From JBFJKD01 sp038106145 (GTDB taxonomy: Bacteria; Pseudomonadota; Gammaproteobacteria; Pseudomonadales; Porticoccaceae): a stretch of 13,214 nt of DNA. Below the pieces are notes generated by a model that was not told where the DNA came from, searched no databases, and was given only the letters and a program-made list of their open reading frames with translations. The position numbers and the translations under genes were made by a program. This document shows positions 1-6,801 of this stretch, piece after piece. Each line of letters starts with the position of its first letter. Within the stretch, counting starts at the first letter, position 1. Where the stretch lies: contig JAYODD010000034.1 in the NCBI GenBank assembly GCA_038106145.1, positions 1 through 13,214 of the forward strand, read 5' to 3'.

Positions 1-58
<58 letters not shown>

Positions 59-110
59 ATTGGGGCGTTTCGATAGTCGCTGCAGAGGTAATTTTGGTCG
101 CGGTTGCCAC

Positions 111-137
111 TCAAGATTTGCCCTTTCACGCCGATAA
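111..137 (+). promoter_or_regulatory. Sigma-28 (FliA) flagellar promoter for pomA
   Basis: TCAAGATT at 111-118, an 11-base spacer (119-129) and GCCGATAA at 130-137 match the enterobacterial FliA consensus TAAAGTTT-N11-GCCGATAA at 6 of 8 bases in the -35 element and 8 of 8 in the -10 element, with exact spacing. Transcription would start near 143-145, just upstream of the AAGGAG ribosome binding site at 151-155 and the pomA ATG at 163, giving a 5' leader of about 20 bases. Late flagellar stator genes are commonly under FliA, so motif and context agree. The match is seen directly; promoter activity is inferred. Confidence 0.8.
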
Positions 138-162
138 CGGGGTAACTGCAAAGGAGCTATCT

Positions 163-933
163 ATGGATTTGGCAACCTTGGTCGGGCTGGTGGGGGCGAT
201 GGGCGTGGTGATGGCCTCCATAGTCCTCGGCGGCTCGCCGTTGATATTTTTTAACATTCCCTCGCTAATCATCGTATTTGGGGGAACGTTCCTGGTGGTG
301 CTGATGAAGTTCAGCATCGCTCAGTTCATCAATGCGTTCAAGGTGGCGCTGAAGGCGTTTGTATCCAAACAACAGTCTCCGGAGCTCTTGATTCCGGAAA
401 TCGTCAGTCTGGCTGAAGTAGCTCGCAAAGAAGGTATGCTGGCTCTGGAAGGACGCGAAATCAGCAATCCATTTCTGGATGAAGGTATCAAGATGCTGAT
501 CGATGGCCACAACCGGGAGGTTATTCAAACCCTGATGCACAAGGAGTTGCAGCAAACCGTGGAGCGCCACAAATGGGGTGCGAAGGTGTTTACCTCCACC
601 GGTGATGTGGCGCCGGCCATGGGTATGATTGGTACCCTGATTGGCCTGGTGCAGATGTTGTCGGCCATGGACGATCCGAAAAAAATCGGTCCGGCGATGG
701 CGGTGGCGCTGCTCACCACCCTCTATGGTGCGATGTTTGCGAATATGGTGGCCATTCCCATAGCGGACAAATTAACCCTGCGTAAAACCGAAGAGGGGTT
801 GTTGAAAGCGATCTGTATTGATGGGGTGCTGGCGATTCAGGAGGGCAAAAATCCCCGCGTCATCGAGTCCATGCTGAAAGCTTACCTGGCGCCATCAAAA
901 CGGGCCCAGGAACCCAGTGAGCAGCCCGCATAA
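163..933 (+). CDS. pomA: Flagellar stator protein PomA (sodium-type MotA family)
   Basis: PomA is the four-helix inner-membrane subunit of the flagellar stator. It forms a ring around PomB, conducts sodium ions and pushes on FliG in the rotor switch. The 256-residue protein begins MDLATLVGLVGAMG, like other PomA proteins, and residue numbering agrees with Vibrio PomA. Arg88 and Glu96 in the cytoplasmic loop are the charged rotor-contact residues. Asp148, Pro151, Thr158 and Thr185/Thr186 in the GDVAPAMGMIGT and LLTTLYGA segments are positions tied to sodium coupling. I chose ATG 163 rather than the longer TTG at 94 because AAGGAG sits at 151-155 and because the sigma-28 promoter lies between the two candidates. 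A gap of 22 bases separates it from pomB, so the two are almost certainly one transcript. The C-terminal tail (about 15 residues) is polar and low in complexity. Confidence 0.96.
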   Translation: MDLATLVGLVGAMGVVMASIVLGGSPLIFFNIPSLIIVFGGTFLVVLMKFSIAQFINAFKVALKAFVSKQQSPELLIPEIVSLAEVARKEGMLALEGREISNPFLDEGIKMLIDGHNREVIQTLMHKELQQTVERHKWGAKVFTSTGDVAPAMGMIGTLIGLVQMLSAMDDPKKIGPAMAVALLTTLYGAMFANMVAIPIADKLTLRKTEEGLLKAICIDGVLAIQEGKNPRVIESMLKAYLAPSKRAQEPSEQPA

Positions 934-955
934 GCCCGCGACACCGAGGTAGGAG

Positions 956-1986
956 ATGATTGAATTCGGTGGCGGGGATGAAGACGATAAACCACCTGGA
1001 CTTCCCGCGTGGATGGCGACGTTTGCGGATTTGATGTCGCTTTTGATGTGTTTCTTCGTATTGCTGTTGGCATTCTCCGAAATGGATGTACTGAAGTACA
1101 AACAGGTCGCGGGCTCCATGAAGGAGGCCTTTGGCGTGCAAAATCAGGTCAAGGCCAAGGATATACCCAAGGGGACCAGTATTATCGCGCAGGAATTTAG
1201 CCCCGGACGGCCGGCACCGACGCCGATGAGCGTAGTCAATCAGTTCACGGTGGACACGACCAAACAAACGCTGGATATCCGCGTGGACAAGCCCGGCATC
1301 AACGAACAAGTGGGGCGGGGCGACGGGCTGGATGCGCCGGGTGAATCTGCGAAACGCCTGCTGGTGGATAAACTCAAAGGGTTGATCGACGAAACCGCAA
1401 AGGACGCCCTTAAGTTAAGCGAAAAACTGTATGAAGAGGTGGAGGCGGGCAAAATCGAGATCGTGGCATCCGGCCGTTCGATCACCATCAGGATTCGTGA
1501 AAAATGGTCGTTTCCTTCGGGTTCAGCGGTGTTGAATTCAGGTTTTATTCCGGTGATGGCCAAGCTTCGGGAAGTGCTAAAAGACATCCATGGCAAAATT
1601 GCTGTAGAGGGGCACACGGATAATGTGCCTATTGCCAACCATCAATTTAGATCCAACTGGGAGCTGTCGTCGTCCCGCGCGCTGACCGTAACTCACGAAC
1701 TGCTGCGCGATGGCGTGATCGACGACAACCGCATGGTGTTGATCGGATATGCGGATACCGTGCCGCTGGAGGACAACGACTCGGACGAAAATCGTGGGCG
1801 TAATCGCCGGGTGGAAATCGTCATTCGCCAGGGATTCGACGATGAAACGTCCGCCGAACTGAATAAATTGAAACAGTCCGAGCAGGACGTATTGCGTTCN
1901 NNNNNNNNNAACAGCATCCAAAGTCCCTCACGCTGGACGCTCCGTCCAGTGTAGCGGATGGAGAGGAGGACAAAATCCGTGGTTAA
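956..1986 (+). CDS. pomB: Flagellar stator protein PomB (sodium-type MotB family), interrupted by an assembly gap
   Basis: PomB is the ion-carrying stator subunit that anchors the motor to peptidoglycan. One transmembrane helix (about 21-42) carries the essential Asp25 in the WMATFADLMSLLMCFF motif. The segment after it (KAKDIPKGTSIIAQEF, then PGRP-PTP) is diagnostic of PomB rather than proton-type MotB. An OmpA-like peptidoglycan-binding domain occupies about 165-292, with the VEGHTDNVPI and RNRRVEI motifs. Ten Ns (1900-1909) follow codon 315. Read literally through the Ns, the frame stops at 1954. A second frame after the gap (QHPKSLTLDAPSSVADGEEDKIRG, stop TAA at 1984-1986) looks like a real acidic tail and overlaps the next start by 8 bases. 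I therefore infer that the true end is 1986 and that the gap length is wrong. ATG 956 has GAGGT at 946-950 upstream. Confidence 0.92.
1900..1909. other. Assembly gap (10 Ns) inside pomB
   Basis: Ten consecutive Ns, a placeholder size. The reading frames on the two sides match a single PomB only if the missing length is 2 modulo 3 (for example 8 or 11), not 10. The true size could be larger. A strong stem-loop lies only about 20 bases downstream at 1930-1952. Confidence 0.95.
1930..1952 (+). promoter_or_regulatory. Stable stem-loop at the pomB end, before the PilZ gene start
   Basis: ACGCTGGACG (1930-1939), loop CTC (1940-1942), CGTCCAGTGT (1943-1952). The stem has ten pairs, nine Watson-Crick and one G-U. 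No T-run follows, so this is not a rho-independent terminator. It sits 11 bases upstream of the AGGAGG ribosome binding site (1964-1969) of the PilZ gene and inside the inferred pomB 3' coding end. It could influence translation coupling or mRNA stability, or simply have disturbed sequencing near the gap. The structure is seen; a role is inferred. Confidence 0.5.
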
Positions 1987-2563
1987 TTCCGAAAGACGAC
2001 GTTATTTTCGCATCAACGATACGATTGGACTTCGGTACCGCGTTAGCGATGGCAATGTCAATCGGGTGCCGACCGATTGCGATGGGCAGGTGCAGATGAC
2101 TGCGCCGCATATTCTGCAGGGCATTGATCGGGAGCTCAATACGGTGATTAACACCCTGTGGCGGGAACAACCCACGGCTGCCGCTGCAATTGCCCTGCTC
2201 AACAGAAAACTGGCGGTGCTGGCAGCGGAAATTGACATGGATGACTGCCAATACGATGTCGATGGGCTGGTGCATGAGGAAATGGAAGTCGGACTGAGTG
2301 GTTGTGGTATTGCTTTTGCCTGTAGCGATGCATTCCAGCGCGGTCAGGCGCTGGATTTATTTATCACGCTAAAACCCTCCAATGTTAATTTGACGTTGAC
2401 CGGCGCTGTGATTGATTGCGAACATCGGCGGGACGAAATACGGCCCTACTGGCTGCGCCTGGATTTCGTGGATCTGAATAAAAATACGGAAGAGCAGCTG
2501 ATTCAACATATCGTGCAACGGCAAGGTGTGCAGTTGGGTAAACGTTACGGGCACGTCGTCTGA
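1979..2563 (+). CDS. PilZ-domain protein encoded with the PomAB stator
   Basis: PilZ domains bind the second messenger c-di-GMP; several (YcgR, FlgZ, MotI) slow or reshape flagellar motors by touching the stator or rotor. This 194-residue protein starts with ERRRYFRI, giving the RxxxR half of the binding site (Arg7 and Arg11). A mostly helical insert of about 80 residues follows, then GLSGCGIAF, which aligns with the second half-motif (D/N)xSxxG. The usual Asp/Asn is Gly here, so binding may be weakened. The remainder (LDLFITLKP, TLTGAVIDCEH, YWLRLDFVDLN) fits the beta-barrel and closing helix. I chose GTG 1979 because GGAGGA lies 8 bases upstream (1965-1970); the alternative ATG 1958 has no ribosome binding site. 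The start overlaps the inferred pomB stop by 8 bases, implying translational coupling. Action on PomAB is an inference from position. Confidence 0.85.
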   Translation: MVNSERRRYFRINDTIGLRYRVSDGNVNRVPTDCDGQVQMTAPHILQGIDRELNTVINTLWREQPTAAAAIALLNRKLAVLAAEIDMDDCQYDVDGLVHEEMEVGLSGCGIAFACSDAFQRGQALDLFITLKPSNVNLTLTGAVIDCEHRRDEIRPYWLRLDFVDLNKNTEEQLIQHIVQRQGVQLGKRYGHVV

Positions 2564-2736
2564 GGGTTCCATCGCAACGACTGATTGTCTGAACGCCTTC
2601 GCGGAGGAGATATCAGCGGTCACAATTTGCCTCCGTCCGTACCCGCTTCTTCGCCCAATCTGAGGGATAATGGCGACCGGTTCAGTTGCGGTTAACGGGT
2701 GCCGGTCCCGCCCGATGTTTCCCAAGGAGTTGACGT

Positions 2737-3585
2737 TTGAACGTGGAAATTACGCTACCCGCCGGGGAATTTGCTCGCGACAGCGCGGTGCGGCGCGTCA
2801 GCGAAAACACCTGGGACGCGGAATTAAGTCCCGGCTGGTGTCTGGGGGACATCGTTAACGGCGGTTACGTGATGGCCGTGGCGGCACGGGCGCTGTCTGC
2901 GGCGTTGTCCCACAAGGACCCACTAACAGTCACCGCCTATTATCTGGCCCGTGCGGTGCCCGGCCCGGTACAGTGTGTGGTTGAGGTATTGCGCACTGGC
3001 GGGTCCGTTTCCCAGGGGATGGTGAAGGTACTGCAAAATGGTGAGGTCAAGGTTCAACTGATCGCTATATTTACCGACCGCAAACGGTTGGCCGGTGTCG
3101 AATGCGTGCTGGAAAAAATACCGGAAATGCCGACTTTTGAGCAATGCGTGTCCGCGCCCGCTCCGCCGGGCTTAACCTACCGGCAGCGGGTGGTGCAAAA
3201 AATGTCACCCGCCAACGTGCGCTCCTTGCAGGGTGAGCCAGATGGCAGCGGGCGCTGGTTGGGCTGGACCGCATTTGCCGATGGCAGCGCCATCGATGCG
3301 TTTGGATTATTGCTGTTTGCGGACGGTTTTCCACCACCACCGTTTACCCTGTTTGGTCCATCCGGCTGGGTGCCGACCCTTGAGTTAACCGTGCAGATTC
3401 ATGGTCTGCCCGCGCCCGGACCCCTGCGCTGCATGTTTAAGAGCGATATCATCAAAAATGGCATAGTGGAGGAGCAGGGCTTGATCTGGGACAGCGCCGA
3501 TCAATTGGTAGTGGGTTGTCGACAAACCGCCATGTTGCGGATTTCACCACAGGCTGGGGGAAAAAAATGGGGCGTTGCGGATTAG
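2737..3585 (+). CDS. Acyl-CoA thioesterase-like double-hotdog protein
   Basis: At 282 residues this is the length expected for two fused hotdog domains, as in TesB-like acyl-CoA thioesterases. The N-terminal half has the typical stretch DIVNGGYVMAVAARAL (about 38-53), then DPLTVTAYYLARAVPGP and VLRTGGSVSQG (about 85-95), matching the 4HBT_3/TesB-like N-domain. The C-terminal half (about 175-275) has the second-hotdog pattern, with TLELTVQIHGLPAPGPLRC and the closing strand VVGCRQTAMLR. It probably hydrolyses acyl-CoA to fatty acid and CoA in the cytoplasm; the substrate cannot be predicted. Catalytic residues are not assigned. The start is TTG at 2737 with AAGGAG at 2724-2729, 7 bases upstream; GTG at 2743 is possible but less well spaced. 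The 173-base gap after the PilZ gene suggests a separate transcript, though I find no clear promoter there. Confidence 0.8.
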   Translation: MNVEITLPAGEFARDSAVRRVSENTWDAELSPGWCLGDIVNGGYVMAVAARALSAALSHKDPLTVTAYYLARAVPGPVQCVVEVLRTGGSVSQGMVKVLQNGEVKVQLIAIFTDRKRLAGVECVLEKIPEMPTFEQCVSAPAPPGLTYRQRVVQKMSPANVRSLQGEPDGSGRWLGWTAFADGSAIDAFGLLLFADGFPPPPFTLFGPSGWVPTLELTVQIHGLPAPGPLRCMFKSDIIKNGIVEEQGLIWDSADQLVVGCRQTAMLRISPQAGGKKWGVAD

Positions 3586-3625
3586 CCGCGCGGTAAAAAC
3601 TCTCCCGATAACACACCAATTTTTT

Positions 3626-3631
3626 TATAAT
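3626..3631 (+). promoter_or_regulatory. Possible -10 element upstream of trhO
   Basis: A perfect TATAAT hexamer follows a run of seven Ts, 52 bases before the trhO ATG, in the only gap between the thioesterase gene and trhO. The hexamer 17 bases upstream (TCCCGA, 3603-3608) is a poor -35 match, so a strong sigma-70 promoter is not supported without an activator. The low-GC patch stands out against its surroundings. Confidence 0.4.
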
Positions 3632-3683
3632 ACAGCTTCGCGCCCGCCGGGGTGCGTCGTTTAGTGTTTCGGATACGGATAGC

Positions 3684-4664
3684 ATGCCTCAACACACTGT
3701 TTATACATTGTACAAATTTGTCGCCTTGGAGCGCTGGCGGGAGCTGCGCGAGCCGCTGCTGGCGGTGATGACGGCTCACCAGATACGCGGCACGGTATTG
3801 CTTGCCAGCGAGGGTATCAATGCCACGGTATCCGGCCGCGCCGACAACATCGCGGAATTTATGCGTTGGCTACGGGGGCAGGAAGGTTTTGCGGACCTGG
3901 AATACAAGCGGTCGATTACGGATAAACCGCCGTTCAAGCGCGCCAAGGTGAAGTTGCGCAAGGAGATTGTTTCCATGGGGGTACCGGGTATTGATCCGCG
4001 GCATGTGGTGGGTACCTACGTGGAGCCGGAGGACTGGAACCAGCTAATCAGCGACCCGGAGGTATTGCTGCTCGACACTCGCAATCAGTACGAAGTGGAG
4101 GTTGGTACCTTTGCCGGTGCGGTGGACCCCCACATCAACAGTTTTCGCGAGTTCCCCGACTATGTCAAACAGCACCTGGATCCGGCGCGCCATCGCCGGG
4201 TTGCGATGTTCTGCACCGGCGGAATACGCTGTGAAAAATCCACCGCGTTGTTAAAAGAGCAGGGTTTTGCCGAGGTGTATCATCTCAAAGGTGGCATTCT
4301 GAACTATTTTGCAGATGTTCCTCAGGAGAAAAGTTTGTGGCGGGGCGAGTGTTTCGTGTTTGACGACCGTGTTGCAGTCAATCATGCCCTGGAAGCGGGG
4401 CGCTACGATCAGTGCCACGCCTGCCGCATGCCCATCACGGATGCACACAAAGCGAGTCCGCAATACGAGAAGGGCGTTAGCTGTCCACACTGTTACGGGA
4501 AAACCGCGGCCGTGGATCGCCAGCGTTTTGCACAACGGGAAAAGCAATTGACGCTGGCGAAGCAGCGCGGGGAAGCTCATCTCGGGGCGGACGCGGCAAG
4601 TACCCTGGAGCAAAAACGGGCAGCAAAACGCGCCCGCCGTCGAGCAGCACACTCCGTCTCATAA
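3684..4664 (+). CDS. trhO: tRNA uridine(34) hydroxylase TrhO (YceA, rhodanese-fold, UPF0176)
   Basis: TrhO hydroxylates U34 of certain tRNAs to 5-hydroxyuridine in an oxygen-dependent reaction, the first step toward the cmo5U/mcmo5U wobble modification. The 326-residue protein has the N-terminal family domain (about 1-100, with VLLASEGINATVSG). A rhodanese domain follows (about 122-217), with LLLDTRNQYEVEVG and the active-site loop CTGGIRCEKS, Cys177 and Cys183. A C-terminal four-cysteine cluster (Cys244, Cys247, Cys267, Cys270) may bind metal. The last 45 residues are rich in Lys and Arg, which would suit tRNA contact. ATG 3684 has no good ribosome binding site, but the N-terminus (TVYTLYKFVAL) fits the family. 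It ends 23 bases from the convergent pseudogene. Confidence 0.95.
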   Translation: MPQHTVYTLYKFVALERWRELREPLLAVMTAHQIRGTVLLASEGINATVSGRADNIAEFMRWLRGQEGFADLEYKRSITDKPPFKRAKVKLRKEIVSMGVPGIDPRHVVGTYVEPEDWNQLISDPEVLLLDTRNQYEVEVGTFAGAVDPHINSFREFPDYVKQHLDPARHRRVAMFCTGGIRCEKSTALLKEQGFAEVYHLKGGILNYFADVPQEKSLWRGECFVFDDRVAVNHALEAGRYDQCHACRMPITDAHKASPQYEKGVSCPHCYGKTAAVDRQRFAQREKQLTLAKQRGEAHLGADAASTLEQKRAAKRARRRAAHSVS

Positions 4665-4687
4665 GATTAACGTCGCGCGGGACTGGC

Positions 4688-5210
4688 CTATAGATCGACG
4701 TCGCCTTTTAGCAGACGTTGCACAATGGCGCGGTTCAGTATTTCGTTGGTGCCGTCCGCTAGATTAATCATCTGCAGGGTTTCCCAGGCGTCCGTCAGAC
4801 CCATGTCCTTGGTGAAATTCATCGCACCGTGGCTTTGAATCACCCGGTCTATGGCTCTGGTGCCCACCTGCGCGGAACAGGCTTTAGCCATCGACGGCTC
4901 TTTGCTGGCAGTATGGCCCTGATCGAGCAGGCGGCGTAGTAGGCCAGGTAACTTATTGCGTTGCCGCCCATGGACGTGGGCGTAATCATGGTGAAATAGC
5001 TCGCCGCGGACGATGCCTTACGCACTTCGCGGATTAATGCCACCACTGCGGGACTGTAGCGTCCATCTTCGCTGTACTTTTCACGTGGATTGCCGAGGAG
5101 CTCCGCATGACGTTGGTGTCGTGGTACCACCTCGCGGCGCCCATACGCTTCGATCCCCTCTGCAATGGCTGCGAATCTTTTGACAGCGATTTGCCCAGGG
5201 CACCATTCAT
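4688..5210 (-). pseudogene. Acyl-CoA dehydrogenase remnant: internal deletion plus frame changes
   Basis: Two pieces of one acyl-CoA dehydrogenase lie on the minus strand. The C-terminal piece (about 4930 down to the stop at 4688) reads LLDQGHTASKEPSMAKACSA, then VIQSHGAMNFTKDMGL and LADGTNEILNRAIVQRLL, typical of the family's final helices. The N-terminal piece (about 5190 to 4935) reads EGIEAYGRREVVPRHQ, REKYSEDGRYSP and YFTMITPTSMGGNAISYLAY, typical of the first helical domain. They join out of frame at about 4925-4940. The whole central beta-domain is absent, so about 520 bases remain of a gene that should be about 1.2 kb. A second frame change near 5165-5185 is likely, because a start (MNGALGKSLSK, ATG at 5210) appears in another frame. 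No working enzyme can result. Decay is most likely, though an assembly misjoin could look the same. Confidence 0.85.
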
Positions 5211-5262
5211 GGTTTGTCGCTCTCCCGCGAAGGCTGATTATCTGACACACGATAACAGGGAT

Positions 5263-5277
5263 TGTCGTGTCTCGACA
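5263..5277. repeat. Short inverted repeat upstream of the broken acyl-CoA dehydrogenase
   Basis: TGTCG (5263-5267) and CGACA (5273-5277) form a perfect 5-base inverted repeat with a 5-base loop. A second overlapping one pairs ACACGA (5247-5252) with TCGTGT (5265-5270). Both lie in the 180-base gap (5211-5390) between the pseudogene and ylqF, which holds no gene I can recognise. They may be the remains of an operator of the former gene, or chance. Confidence 0.25.
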
Positions 5278-5390
5278 CCAGGCTTACTGGCCCCGGAACC
5301 GATTTCACAGCGCGCCACCCCACCCCTGTGATTGCGCAGGCTGGACTGGTTATCGGATGTGGTTAGGGCTTCGCGTTCTATCCACTCAAG

Positions 5391-6284
5391 TTATTTGGGG
5401 TTTTCACCTATTTTTTTCGCGACTTTTTGCGCTTCGAGTTCGGCCAGTTCCAGGGTAATCATTTCGGGCGTTTCAAAACACAGGCGACCGAGTTTCCCGG
5501 AACGAATATCACTAATCAAACGCGTGCCAGCGCGGGTAGTATCCACCTGCGCGCCGCTACCCAGACAGCCGGTTTTTTTGCCGATTGCCTCCAGGTTTTC
5601 CCCGTCGACACTGGATAACACCTCAAGCTGATAGCGCCGTAGTAGACGCTCCGGGTAACTTCGACTGAGGTAGCGTAAAGCGAACAGTGCCGCGTCTTCA
5701 TAGTCCATGGCGGTTTGGCGAATGGCGCCGGTCACGGCCAGGCGGTAACCACTTCCAATATTTTCGATGTTGGGCCACAGAACACCCGGACTGTCGAGTA
5801 GCGTCAGTCCGTCGCCGAGATTGATTCTCTGTTGCGCTTTGGTGACGGCTGGCTCGTTGCCGGTAGCGGCGATGGCGCGCCCCGCCAGCGTGTTGATCAG
5901 GGTGGATTTGCCCACATTGGGAATCCCGGCAACGAGTATCACGGCGTTGCGGTTTTTTTTGCTCGAGGGGACCAGTTGCCGACACAAGTGGCGCACTTGT
6001 GTGCTCTGGCGTGCCTGGTCGGCGCTGATGGCCAGGGTTTTGAAATGTTGCTCCCGTTCGAGGTGGGTTTGCCACAGGGCTACAATAGCAGGATCGGCAA
6101 GATCGATTTTGTTTAAAACCCTGACACGGGGTTTCGCCGCGCCCAGGGCGACCAACAGGGGGTTCTGGCTGCTGTAAGGGATTCTGGCATCCAGCACCTC
6201 CACTACAATATCCACCTGGTCGAGCGCTTTGCGCAGCTCTTTGCGGGCCTTGTTCATGTGCCCTGGAAACCACTGTACCTGCAT
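5391..6284 (-). CDS. ylqF: Ribosome biogenesis GTPase YlqF/RbgA (circularly permuted)
   Basis: RbgA-type GTPases help mature the large ribosomal subunit in the cytoplasm. The 297-residue protein shows the permuted order of GTPase motifs that defines the group: G4 NKID at 58-61, a G5-like SAD at 87-89, then the P-loop G1 GIPNVGKS at 120-127, G2 Thr148, and G3 DSPG at 164-167. The N-terminus WFPGHMNKARKEL is the family signature, and the C-terminal third (about 180-290) is the helical domain. ATG 6284 is preceded by CAGGTCGA on the minus strand, a modest ribosome binding site. It is divergent from phhB across a 170-base gap. The acyl-CoA dehydrogenase remnant lies downstream in the same orientation. 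In Gram-negatives the exact assembly role is less studied than in Bacillus. Confidence 0.94.
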   Translation of the reverse strand: MQVQWFPGHMNKARKELRKALDQVDIVVEVLDARIPYSSQNPLLVALGAAKPRVRVLNKIDLADPAIVALWQTHLEREQHFKTLAISADQARQSTQVRHLCRQLVPSSKKNRNAVILVAGIPNVGKSTLINTLAGRAIAATGNEPAVTKAQQRINLGDGLTLLDSPGVLWPNIENIGSGYRLAVTGAIRQTAMDYEDAALFALRYLSRSYPERLLRRYQLEVLSSVDGENLEAIGKKTGCLGSGAQVDTTRAGTRLISDIRSGKLGRLCFETPEMITLELAELEAQKVAKKIGENPK

Positions 6285-6454
6285 ATTCGACCTGACCGTT
6301 CTACACCTGTGGGGAAGGGGCTAACCGGTAGCAATGATAGAGTAGCAGGGGGGGAAATACGAACCGGGTAGGCACGGCTTAAGGCGGTGCTGGACCGACG
6401 TGACACGAATGGTTTACTCTCGGGTAACATCTGGCGGTACAGAGGAGCGATAAG

Positions 6455-6757
6455 ATGGATAAATTGTTGGACGAACAGCAATTGGCGGAAAAATTACATG
6501 CGCTTAATCAAGGTGCGAGCGTCCCCTGGCAAATTGTCGAGGGAAAACTCCACAAGCAGTTTGAGTTTTCCGGTTTCGTCGAGGCTTTTGGTTTTATGAC
6601 CAGGGTTGCGCTGGTGGCGGAACGCATGGATCACCATCCGAAATGGACCAATGTCTACACGCGGGTGGAGATTGATTTGTTAACCCACCGTTCCGGTGGT
6701 ATTACCAGTCTGGATTTTGCGCTGGCGGCGGCGATGGAAAAATTGGCCAGTCGCTAA
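6455..6757 (+). CDS. phhB: Pterin-4a-carbinolamine dehydratase (PCD/DCoH family, PhhB)
   Basis: This enzyme dehydrates 4a-hydroxytetrahydrobiopterin, recycling the pterin cofactor of aromatic amino acid hydroxylases such as phenylalanine hydroxylase. At 100 residues it has full family length. The active-site signature is intact: Glu56, the His60-His61-Pro62 triad, Tyr68, His78 in THRSGG and Asp87. ATG 6455 has GAGGAG at 6442-6447, well placed. No phenylalanine hydroxylase gene is present beside it; if the organism has none, a role with other pterins such as molybdopterin is possible. A weak promoter candidate upstream is GTGACA at 6400-6405 with TAACAT at 6425-6430, but the 19-base spacing is long. 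The CoA-transferase gene follows after 44 bases, which contain a 6-base inverted repeat (TAACCG 6755-6760, CGGTTA 6769-6774) without a proper T-run. Confidence 0.95.
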   Translation: MDKLLDEQQLAEKLHALNQGASVPWQIVEGKLHKQFEFSGFVEAFGFMTRVALVAERMDHHPKWTNVYTRVEIDLLTHRSGGITSLDFALAAAMEKLASR

Positions 6758-6801
6758 CCGGGCTGTTTCGGTTAAAGTTTTATACGTTTACGGGGTGATG
6801 G

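Noticed and set aside
94..162. Longer PomA reading starting at TTG 94
   Set aside because: The sigma-28 promoter lies inside this stretch, the extra 23 residues do not resemble PomA, and ATG 163 has its own AAGGAG. From 163 the residue numbering matches Vibrio PomA.
1958..1978. ATG 1958 as start of the PilZ gene
   Set aside because: It has no ribosome binding site, and its first codons are the AGGAGG sequence that serves GTG 1979 at ideal spacing.
2673..2709. GACCGG...CCGGTC inverted repeat upstream of the thioesterase gene
   Set aside because: The arms are only 6 bases, GC-rich and separated by more than 20 bases; this is expected by chance in such sequence.
3561..3567. Seven-A run near the thioesterase gene end as a frameshift site
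   Set aside because: The frame continues only a few codons to a nearby stop, and no extended product appears in the other frames. It is an ordinary Lys-Lys codon run.
4849..5250. A 133-codon minus-strand reading frame as an independent hypothetical gene
   Set aside because: Only its middle resembles protein family sequence (acyl-CoA dehydrogenase N-terminus); both ends are out-of-frame sequence, so it is part of the pseudogene.
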